From contig JAKAGV010000002.1 of NCBI GenBank assembly GCA_021815405.1, positions 62,001 to 126,000 on the forward strand: DNA of 64,000 bases, read 5' to 3'. This DNA is from Bacteroidota bacterium (GTDB taxonomy: Bacteria > Bacteroidota > Ignavibacteria > Ignavibacteriales > Ignavibacteriaceae). Positions 57,857-64,000 of the stretch are shown here, piece by piece (position 1 is the first letter of the stretch; each line of letters begins with the position of its first letter). A model generated the notes under the pieces. The model ran no database searches. It was not told the origin of the DNA and was given only the letters and a program-made list of their open reading frames with translations. A program made the position numbers and the translations under genes.

Positions 57857-57994
57857 ATGGAACTGTTCCATTTCCCTATTGAATTTATTTTTTTTTGAGG
57901 TTACCTCCTTCTTGAACTTCTCAGCTTTTAGCCGTTGGTTCAAAATATTTTATTTTGTCTTGTAGAATTTAATTACAACGATTGTAACTGTCAA
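57857..57994 (-). promoter_or_regulatory. Promoter and palindromes upstream of gltA
   Basis: The minus strand carries TTGACA (57994-57989), a 17-nt spacer and TAAATT (57971-57966), an E. coli-like promoter. The spacer contains a perfect inverted repeat, TTACAATCGTTGTAA (57973-57987), that could be an operator. Further down the leader are GAGGTAACCTC with a strong Shine-Dalgarno-like AAGGAGGT, and the perfect palindrome ATGGAACAGTTCCAT (57857-57871). The remainder of the 57792-58171 gap shows no gene. Confidence 0.4.
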
Positions 57995-58171
57995 CGAAAT
58001 TATCATGAAAAATTGATTTTATTAACAACAATAAAAATTGTAGATTCGGCTGAAATATGGTTATTTAGAAGATACCTTAACCATTTCGAGAAAATTTAGA
58101 GTTAAAAATGTGTTGTCTTCAATGTTGATGATTTAATCAAAAAATATTTTCCGTTTCAGTTTTTAGAAAAT

Positions 58172-59464
58172 CTATTTTGACTTAGCAGAAAGGATTACGG
58201 ACTCTGACGCAATCCTCCCGCTTTTAACAGCGCTCTCAATTGTTGAAGGTAATCCGGTATCGATCCAATCACCGGCAAGAAATAAATTTTTAAACTTTGT
58301 TTCAGATTTAGGACGAAACGAAATAATATCATTGGAAGGAACAAATGTCGCTCTCTTCTCTTTTATAATTTTGTAAGAAATGATTTTTTCCTTTTTAATC
58401 TTCGTAAACTTCTCCAATTCATAAACGGCTAAGTTAAATAATTCATCTTTGGATTTTTCTGCCAGTTCATTCGCATCGCTTATTACAAGTGTAATATGAT
58501 CCTTATGATTGAAGATCCAGTGTACCGGAGAATCTATCAATCCATAAAAATTTTCTTTGAAAAAATTATCCTTCAGCCAAAGATGGATTGAAATAATAGA
58601 GGAATAATTCAACTTCAATCTATCAGTGAAATCTATCTCAGGTAATATTTTTTCTAAAGAGAAATTTGGAACCGCAGAAATTACAAAATCAAAGTCGGTT
58701 ATTTTTCGTTTTGAAGTTTCCAATCCGGTAACTCTGTTGTCTTTAATGTTGAATCTTTCGATTGATTCCAACAAAGTTACTTTTCCTCCTTTGCTCGCTA
58801 AAAATCTCACAGAATCTTGGCAATATGTTTCAGACAAACCAAGCCGCGGAATAATTATGGTTGAAGCTTTGCTTCCGGCTAAAAAAATTTCCCTCAAAAT
58901 AAATGCAAACGAAGATGCTGAAGCTTTTTTGATGTTACTATTCAAAGCTCCGACTGCGAGTATCTCCCAAAATGCTTTTCTTATTCTTTTATTTTGATTT
59001 TCTCTAACCAGCCAGTCATAAACAGAAAGATTTTGCAGGCTTTTTAGGGAGACAAACGGAAGCTTTAAAAAAAATTTAAGAAAGATTACTCTTTCGGAAA
59101 TTGAAAGAACATTATATCTTAGAAGTGCAGAAAGAAGATTAAAAGGATAAGGAAGCGGCAAGGTTGTTAAAGTAAATATTTGAAAATTTTCTTTTAGAAA
59201 GTTTACCTTCAATCTTTTTTGATAGATTAGATTTTCATCAGCGCCAATTAGTTTGAAATATTTTAATGTCTCACGGTAACAGCCCATCATAATATGCTGA
59301 CCATTATCGACAATGCTGCCGGTTTGATTATCTTTAAAAGAATAAGCGCGCCCGCCAAGCTTTGGCGATGCTTCAATTACTTCAACTAAAAAACCTGAAT
59401 CTGCAAGGTAGGCTGCTGCTGTTAAACCGGCTAATCCCCCGCCGATCACGATGCATTTTTTCAT
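58172..59464 (-). CDS. hpnE: Squalene-associated FAD-dependent desaturase HpnE (hydroxysqualene dehydroxylase)
   Basis: Converts hydroxysqualene to squalene. 430 residues from the ATG at 59464, chosen because it overlaps the hpnD stop as ATGA and starts directly with the FAD motif KKCIVIGGGLAGLTAAAYLA; a longer in-frame start exists at 59491. Other marks are GSIVDNGQHIMMGCYRETLK near residue 55, a central VISAVPNFSLEKI, and the C-terminal LFLAGDWIDTGLPSTIESAVKSG. It is the last gene of hpnC-hpnD-hpnE. Confidence 0.92.
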   Translation of the reverse strand: MKKCIVIGGGLAGLTAAAYLADSGFLVEVIEASPKLGGRAYSFKDNQTGSIVDNGQHIMMGCYRETLKYFKLIGADENLIYQKRLKVNFLKENFQIFTLTTLPLPYPFNLLSALLRYNVLSISERVIFLKFFLKLPFVSLKSLQNLSVYDWLVRENQNKRIRKAFWEILAVGALNSNIKKASASSFAFILREIFLAGSKASTIIIPRLGLSETYCQDSVRFLASKGGKVTLLESIERFNIKDNRVTGLETSKRKITDFDFVISAVPNFSLEKILPEIDFTDRLKLNYSSIISIHLWLKDNFFKENFYGLIDSPVHWIFNHKDHITLVISDANELAEKSKDELFNLAVYELEKFTKIKKEKIISYKIIKEKRATFVPSNDIISFRPKSETKFKNLFLAGDWIDTGLPSTIESAVKSGRIASESVILSAKSK

Positions 59465-60309
59465 CAATAAACTAAGCTGTATTTTGCCCACACACCAAGT
59501 GAGATTCCCACTTTTTCTATCTTCGATACTTTGATATTTTTATTATATATATCAAAATCTGCTTCTATAATTTTCTCAAGTACTTTGTGATAAATATGCT
59601 GCATCGCCCTGGCAGCAAACATAGCATATTTGTCATCTAGATTTAGATTATGCGTAGCACGCTCAAAAAACATTTCCGCACGATTTGCCTGGTACTTCAT
59701 CAGCTCTTTAAAATTATCATTATAAGTTTGAGTCAAAATCTCGTTTTCAGTATAATTAAATATTGCAAGCTCCTTCTGCGGTAAATAAATTCTTCCATTT
59801 TCAGAATCCTTTTTTACGTCGCGTAAAATATTTGTCAGCTGTAGTGCGATTCCTAAATCGACTGCAAAATCTTTTGCCGATTTATGTTTGTATCCAAATA
59901 TTTCAATGCACATTAAACCAACCGTCGAAGCAACCCGGTAGCAGTAAAGCTTTAGGTCTTCAAAAGTTAAATATCTTTTTTTCTGAAGGTCCATCTCCAT
60001 CCCTTTCAGAAGCTCGAAGAAAGGCTCAAGAGGAATATTGAATTGGGAAATTGTTTTGCCAAGTTTGTTCAGAAGCGGATATTCTGAATAACCTTTAAGT
60101 GCACGTTGAAGTTCAGCAGTCCATTTGTGAAGTTTGTCGAATTTTATATCATCCGAAAGATTATCCTGGTCAACAATATCGTCAGTCTGGCGGCAAAAAG
60201 CATAAACCGTATTCATGGCATCGCGTTTTTCGTTTGGAAGCAGATTAAATGCATAATAGAAGCTGCTCTTGCTGTTCTTGGCTATATCTTTTGCCGTTTC
60301 AACCATCAT
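59464..60309 (-). CDS. hpnD: Presqualene diphosphate synthase HpnD
   Basis: Squalene/phytoene synthase family member of 281 residues that condenses two farnesyl diphosphates. First Asp motif in YAFCRQTDDIVDQ near residue 38, YCYRVASTVGLMCIEIFGY near 128, and the second Asp motif in DLGIALQLTNILRDVKKDSENGRIYLP near 150. It overlaps hpnC and hpnE by ATGA. A phytoene synthase would look similar; the trio order favours HpnD. Confidence 0.92.
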   Translation of the reverse strand: MMVETAKDIAKNSKSSFYYAFNLLPNEKRDAMNTVYAFCRQTDDIVDQDNLSDDIKFDKLHKWTAELQRALKGYSEYPLLNKLGKTISQFNIPLEPFFELLKGMEMDLQKKRYLTFEDLKLYCYRVASTVGLMCIEIFGYKHKSAKDFAVDLGIALQLTNILRDVKKDSENGRIYLPQKELAIFNYTENEILTQTYNDNFKELMKYQANRAEMFFERATHNLNLDDKYAMFAARAMQHIYHKVLEKIIEADFDIYNKNIKVSKIEKVGISLGVWAKYSLVY

Positions 60310-61148
60310 TTTAAAAATGATTTTAAAAGTAAAATAAAAAAATCCTTTTTCGTAAGTGCCGGTCTTTGCTGAAGCACATTGTAATTATTTTTTTCTATTT
60401 GCTTTAATATTGATCTACCGCCAAGTATAGTCCATTTGATTTCATACTTTAGACGACCATTCAAATACTCAAGCAGCTTGTTTCCTTCGTTAAAGAGTTT
60501 TTCAGTCCTTTCAACATTATGCTTAACAAGCGCCTTTAAATTAAGATTATTTTCTTTTAACTCAAACATTTTTTCAATGACACCGAAATTTTGCATTTCA
60601 TCTTCCGGGTAATAAATTCTTCCCTTAGCAAAATCAATCGCCGAATCCTGCCAGAAATTTGTAAGCTGAAGAGCCGTACAAATTTTATCAGAAAACTCGA
60701 ATGCCTCGCTCTTTCTAATTTCATTTAATTCTAAAATCAGTCTCCCGACCGGATTTGCAGAATTCTGACAGTAACCAAGAAGTGCATAAAAATTTTCGTA
60801 CCTTTTTTTTACTACATCTTGTTTAAATGCTTTAAGAAGGCTATAAAAATGATCGCTTGATAGATTTTTTACTTTTATTGTTGTGTAAAGTGCTAATTCA
60901 AATGAAGAAGTAAAATTTCCTTTCAATAATTCCAAGAGACGGTTTTCAAATTTATCCAACATTTTTATTCTTTCATCAGAAGAAAGAGAACCCTCGTCGG
61001 CAATGTCATCTGCCGTGCGTGCAAACCAATAAATAATTGCAACATGCTTCCGCAAATGTTTCGGAACCAGTACTGAAACTACGGGAAAGTTTTCATAATG
61101 ATTCTTCGCATAATCTAATGCTTCTTTATAAGCTGAATCTACTTCCAT
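60306..61148 (-). CDS. hpnC: HpnC, squalene synthase family protein
   Basis: 280-residue trans-isoprenyl head-to-head synthase homologue that, in the HpnCDE route, turns presqualene diphosphate into hydroxysqualene. It has IYWFARTADDIADEG near residue 40 (first Asp motif), YCQNSANPVGRLILEL near 126 (HpnC-type), and CTALQLTNFWQDSAIDFAKGRIYYP near 152 (second motif in WQD form). It is the first gene of the squalene operon. No squalene-hopene cyclase is in the window, so the final product is unknown. Confidence 0.92.
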   Translation of the reverse strand: MEVDSAYKEALDYAKNHYENFPVVSVLVPKHLRKHVAIIYWFARTADDIADEGSLSSDERIKMLDKFENRLLELLKGNFTSSFELALYTTIKVKNLSSDHFYSLLKAFKQDVVKKRYENFYALLGYCQNSANPVGRLILELNEIRKSEAFEFSDKICTALQLTNFWQDSAIDFAKGRIYYPEDEMQNFGVIEKMFELKENNLNLKALVKHNVERTEKLFNEGNKLLEYLNGRLKYEIKWTILGGRSILKQIEKNNYNVLQQRPALTKKDFFILLLKSFLK

Positions 61149-61375
61149 GTAAGTATAAATGAATCCATTTTGCCGGATAAGATAAATTGATTAATTTTAC
61201 ATAACTAAAATAATTTAATAGAACAAAAAAAGAATGTACAAAGCAAAACTTTCTAACAATTTACTTTTCGATAGAACTGTATCGCTTGCAATCGAACTCT
61301 TCCATTAGCTATTCTTCGCCTCAATATCTTTACCATAATTTAATCCTAATTTTTAACAATAAAGAATTTTACCAA

Positions 61376-62989
61376 ATGAGTAATTTAAAAGAAATAAACA
61401 GACGAAGGACTTTTGCAATCATCTCCCACCCAGATGCAGGTAAAACAACATTAACAGAAAAGTTTCTGCTTTATGGAGGAGCCGTTCACTTAGCCGGTTC
61501 CGTTACTGCTAGAAAGAATCAACGTGCCACAACTTCAGACTGGATGGAACTTGAAAAGAAACGAGGCATCTCAATTACTTCAACAGTCTTGCAGTTTGAT
61601 TACAAGGGATATAAAATAAATTTGCTCGATACCCCGGGACACCAGGATTTTTCCGAGGATACCTACCGTGTTTTAACCGCTGTGGACGCGGTTGTGATGG
61701 TTATTGACGCTGCAAAAGGCATTGAAACCCAAACTAAAAAATTATTTGAGGTCTGCAGGAAAAGATCAATCCCGATTTTTACTTTTATTAATAAACTCGA
61801 TAGACCGACGATGGATCCGCTTGCCTTAATCGATGAGATTGAAAATGTGCTCGGTATTGGTGCTTATCCGATGAATTATCCGCTGGGAACCGGAATAGAC
61901 TTTAAAGGAGTTTACGACCGGCTGTCAAAAGAAATTCACTTTTTCGAAAAGACTACCGGCGGACAGTATATGGCTCCTGTTTCAGTTCATGACTTAACTG
62001 ATCCTTTAGTAAAGGAAAAATTGAGCGAAGAAAATTATAAAACCCTTTTAGAAGAAATTGAAATGCTCAATACTGCCGGCGAACAATTCGATTCTCAATC
62101 TGTAATAGAAGGTACTCTTACTCCTGTCTTCTTCGGAAGTGCAGCCAACAATTTCGGAGTTCAGCTTCTCCTCGATGGATTTTTGAATTATGCAATTCCA
62201 CCGGCACCGAGAAATAGTTCAGCCGGAATTGTTATTCCTGACGATGAGTTTTTTTCCGGATTTATTTTTAAGATCCAGGCAAACATGGATCCGAAACATA
62301 GAGACAGAATTGCTTTCTTAAGAGTCTGTTCCGGTAAATTTACACGAGACATGCAGGCAACTCATACTGCTAGCGGTAAGAAACTGCGTCTTTCAAACTC
62401 GCAAAAATTATTCGGACAGGATAGAGAAACAGTCGATGAGGCTTATCCGGGAGACATTGTAGGCTTTGTAGGCAATTCAAATTTTGGTATAGGCGATACG
62501 ATAACTGAAAATCCTGATGTGGTTTATCATGAAATTCCGAAGTTCGCACCAGAACATTTTGTCTTCATGAATAATCCCAACCCATCCAACTATAAAAAAT
62601 TTCGCGATGGTCTTGATCAGCTTTTGCAGGAAGGTGTAATTCAAGCATTCTATTTAAAAAATTCAGGGCAAAAAATTCCTCTTCTTGGCGCTGTTGGTCC
62701 GCTTCAATTTGAAGTTGTTCAATATAGATTGGAAAGTGAGTATGGTGCTGAATCAAGACTAGAACAGACCAACTGGAAAGTGCTCAGATGGCTTAGCCCT
62801 TCACTTGATGAAAATGAATTGGGAAAGATTGTACTCCCCGCCGGTGCAGCGTTAGCAAATGATTCTTCGGAAAGAAATGTTTTACTCTTGACTAGCGAAT
62901 GGTCGTTAAACTATTTCAAAGAGAAATATCCCAAAATAGAGCTTTCGGATATTCCATTTGATCAAGTAGCAGTTGAAACAGAGAAATAA
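61376..62989 (+). CDS. prfC: Peptide chain release factor 3
   Basis: GTPase that recycles class I release factors. I place the start at ATG 61376 (MSNLKEINRRRTFAI), giving 537 residues; an in-frame TTG at 61286 would add an unrelated AT-rich extension. G motifs: SHPDAGKTTLTEK, DTPGHQDFSEDTYR, NKLDRPTMDP. The RF3-specific switch RGISITSTVLQFDY and the C-terminal PLQFEVVQYRLESEYGAE are present. Confidence 0.96.
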   Translation: MSNLKEINRRRTFAIISHPDAGKTTLTEKFLLYGGAVHLAGSVTARKNQRATTSDWMELEKKRGISITSTVLQFDYKGYKINLLDTPGHQDFSEDTYRVLTAVDAVVMVIDAAKGIETQTKKLFEVCRKRSIPIFTFINKLDRPTMDPLALIDEIENVLGIGAYPMNYPLGTGIDFKGVYDRLSKEIHFFEKTTGGQYMAPVSVHDLTDPLVKEKLSEENYKTLLEEIEMLNTAGEQFDSQSVIEGTLTPVFFGSAANNFGVQLLLDGFLNYAIPPAPRNSSAGIVIPDDEFFSGFIFKIQANMDPKHRDRIAFLRVCSGKFTRDMQATHTASGKKLRLSNSQKLFGQDRETVDEAYPGDIVGFVGNSNFGIGDTITENPDVVYHEIPKFAPEHFVFMNNPNPSNYKKFRDGLDQLLQEGVIQAFYLKNSGQKIPLLGAVGPLQFEVVQYRLESEYGAESRLEQTNWKVLRWLSPSLDENELGKIVLPAGAALANDSSERNVLLLTSEWSLNYFKEKYPKIELSDIPFDQVAVETEK

Positions 62990-63021
62990 CTTCTAAACAA
63001 TCTCAAAATTCAATTGATATT

Positions 63022-63147
63022 ATAAGTTCGCTCTAAAAAGCTAAAAAAAACGAAATGTCATTCCCACGAAAGTGAGAATCTATTCAATAATCAAAACGTT
63101 TTTGGATTCTTGTTTTCACGGGAATGACCTTTTTAGAGCGGATCCAT
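63022..63147. repeat. 126-bp MITE-like element, copy 2
   Basis: Same length as the element at 37321-37446 and matching its reverse complement throughout, including CGCTCTAAAAAG at the left end, CTTTTTAGAGCGGA at the right, and the inner ATGTCATTCCCACGAAAGTG. It lies 32 bp after prfC, in the 62990-63482 gap, which also holds a terminator and the tRNA fragment. Confidence 0.75.
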
Positions 63148-63254
63148 AAATGATTTTTTATTTTACTTGAACAACTAGACTTCCCTATTTCCTATCTGGA
63201 CGACTCCCTGCAATATATTTTTTTAATTTTATTTTCGCTCAGCTCACTCTTAAA

Positions 63255-63284
63255 TGAAAAAAGCTCATCTTTTATGATGAGCTT
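63255..63284 (-). terminator. Rho-independent terminator beyond the tRNA-Asp 3' end
   Basis: Minus strand: AAGCTCATC pairs with GATGAGCTT around a 6-nt loop, followed by a T-rich run. It lies just 5 bp past the tRNA 3' end and is presumably the original terminator of the intact tRNA gene. Confidence 0.7.
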
Positions 63285-63288
63285 TAAG

Positions 63289-63334
63289 CGGGGCCGACGA
63301 GACTCGAACTCGCGACTTCCTGCGTGACAGGCAG
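63289..63334 (-). tRNA. tRNA-Asp 3' fragment (attachment-site duplicate)
   Basis: On the minus strand CTGCCTGTCACGCAGG is the anticodon arm with GTC anticodon, followed by GTCGCGAGTTCGAGTCTCG (T arm) and CGGCCCCG (3' acceptor strand plus discriminator). No CCA is encoded. The 5' acceptor strand and D arm are missing: upstream sequence (63335 rightwards) is AT-rich and unrelated. A 3' tRNA piece of this kind is what remains at one end of an element integrated in a tRNA gene; the intact gene would be to the right, outside the window. Confidence 0.85.
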
Positions 63335-63453
63335 ATATAATATATTAACATATTAAACTTTCTATAAGAAAATGAGCAAAATTAGCATCTTTTCTATAGA
63401 TATCGAATTATAGATAATTAAAAGCTTTGCCCATCGGTGCCCTAATTGTCGTT

Positions 63454-63475
63454 TTTCAGTGACATTTCAGTGACA
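63454..63475. repeat. Tandem 11-bp direct repeat next to the att fragment
   Basis: TTTCAGTGACA occurs twice without a gap (63454-63464, 63465-63475). It lies 120 bp inside the predicted element, where integrase arm-binding sites are often found. The 63335-63482 stretch is otherwise AT-rich with no gene. Confidence 0.5.
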
Positions 63476-63482
63476 GTAACAT

Positions 63483-63845
63483 TTATAATCTTCCGATGAA
63501 AAATCCCGCCGTTAATCCAGCGATAACGCCAACCCAAAACTTTACTCTGCTCCACCATGTTGGCTGCAAATCCTCATTCTCTTTTGTTAAAAGTTGAATA
63601 TCATTATCTTTATATTTCATTACCGAATCTGCATCCGTAAGCATCCTTTCATAAATCCCCATTTGTTCTTGCATTGCCGGCAGCTTCTGTTCTTTTAAAA
63701 AATTGTAGTCAACAAATACCTGCGTAATATATTTTAATTCTCCCTTGCTTATCTTAGCATAATTACTATCAATTGCCGTTACCTGGGCGGTACTTATAGT
63801 AATTAGTGATAACACTATCGATATCGTTAATATTACTAATTTCAT
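63483..63845 (-). CDS. Small envelope protein of integrated element (phage lysis-like)
   Basis: 120 residues: a signal peptide (1-20, ending STAQ), a helical middle with heptad-like pattern (YERMLTDADSVMKYKDNDIQ), and a C-terminal membrane segment (about 100-117, VGVIAGLTAGFFIG). The start lies 77 bp inside the end of the upstream gene in another frame. Size, topology and overlap are reminiscent of phage lysis accessory genes (spanin-like), but I recognise no family. It is the gene nearest the att fragment. Confidence 0.55.
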   Translation of the reverse strand: MKLVILTISIVLSLITISTAQVTAIDSNYAKISKGELKYITQVFVDYNFLKEQKLPAMQEQMGIYERMLTDADSVMKYKDNDIQLLTKENEDLQPTWWSRVKFWVGVIAGLTAGFFIGRL

Positions 63846-64000
63846 TTTTTACCTCTTCCTTTTTCTGCTCCTGCTTTATAATATTATTATTAATAATCAT
63901 CAAAGTATCTTTTCTTGCAGTTTTTAATTCGTTGAACTTACTTATTATATTTTGATTATTATTTAACTGTATTTGTAGTAAATTTTCCTGCCCCTTATCT
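63769..64000 (-). CDS. Partial coiled-coil protein of integrated element (5' end outside window)
   Basis: The minus-strand frame is open from the right edge to a TGA at 63769-63771, giving 76 codons of the C-terminal part. It is rich in Asn, Gln, Lys and Glu in a helical pattern (ENLLQIQLNNNQNIISKFNE, then KQEQKKEEVKN) and ends NYYKYRPGNGN. Its last 77 bp overlap the next gene. It is likely the upstream partner of a two-gene membrane module. The missing start prevents identification. Confidence 0.5.
   Translation of the reverse strand, partial: DKGQENLLQIQLNNNQNIISKFNELKTARKDTLMIINNNIIKQEQKKEEVKNEISNINDIDSVITNYYKYRPGNGN

Noticed and set aside
59465-59491. Longer hpnE start overlapping hpnD by 28 bp
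   Set aside because: The internal ATG at 59464 overlaps the hpnD stop as ATGA and begins right at the FAD motif, matching the operon's other junctions.
61286-61375. N-terminal extension of prfC from a TTG
   Set aside because: The extension has no RF3 similarity, while the ATG at 61376 gives the family's standard N-terminus.
63289-63334. Functional tRNA-Asp gene
   Set aside because: The D arm and 5' acceptor strand are absent from adjacent sequence, so it cannot fold as a complete tRNA.

Overview
The window is a low-GC chromosomal segment from a member of the Bacteroidota/Chlorobiota lineage, most likely the Ignavibacteria (Ignavibacterium/Melioribacter relatives). I infer this from the combination of an alternative complex III (actA/actB), the type IX secretion genes porX and sprA, bacterial microcompartment (BMC) shell genes, a neutral-invertase-like GH100 enzyme, the hpnCDE squalene genes, and Bacteroidota-type promoter sequences (TAnnTTTG). 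It is mostly housekeeping DNA with short overlapping operons, broken up by a few small accessory or decayed patches.

Layout. 1-3.8 kb: start of an alternative complex III operon (pentaheme ActA, a small membrane protein, ActB cut by the left edge). 4.2-7.9 kb: glycolate/lactate-type oxidase subunits GlcF and GlcD plus a TauE/SafE permease. 7.9-11.1 kb: C-terminal processing protease, thymidylate kinase, YbbR protein. 11.2-15.0 kb: two BMC shell genes next to ruvX and a RelA/SpoT gene. 15.1-19.4 kb: TPR protein, upp, CoA-disulfide-reductase-like flavoprotein, der. 19.5-21.0 kb: an island of two broken genes (a frameshifted DUF1670 gene and a winged-helix-like gene with two in-frame stops). 21.0-22.8 kb: hutI and a SPOR lipoprotein. 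23.1-30.7 kb, plus strand: glgA, a GmhB-like phosphatase, a lipoprotein, an outer-membrane protein, glyA, tatC, a polyprenyl synthase. 30.7-32.5 kb: UspA, a cNMP-binding protein, hisA. 32.7-37.3 kb: an M3 peptidase and a convergent GH100 gene, separated by 1 kb of repeat-rich DNA that includes a diverged 21-bp tandem array. 37.3-41.6 kb: a 126-bp MITE-like element, an SDR dehydrogenase, then hsp20-dnaK-hsp20. 41.8-48.5 kb: birA-coaX, then panC, accD, a DUF1573 protein, tsaB, tsaE and porX. 48.6-55.6 kb: the giant T9SS translocon gene sprA. 55.9-62.9 kb: a cupin, gltA, hpnE-hpnD-hpnC and prfC. 63.0-64.0 kb: a second copy of the 126-bp element, then a 3' fragment of tRNA-Asp marking an attachment site, followed by phage-like small genes running off the right edge.

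How it works together. ActA/B and citrate synthase point to respiratory metabolism, and GlcDF feeds electrons from a 2-hydroxyacid. GlgA, GH100 and the SDR suggest storage or sugar turnover. PorX (regulator) and SprA (translocon) belong to one secretion system. HpnC/D/E convert farnesyl diphosphate to squalene.

The least explained items are the 21-bp array at 35.4-35.8 kb, the shell genes without a signature enzyme, and the integrated element that starts at the tRNA-Asp fragment.
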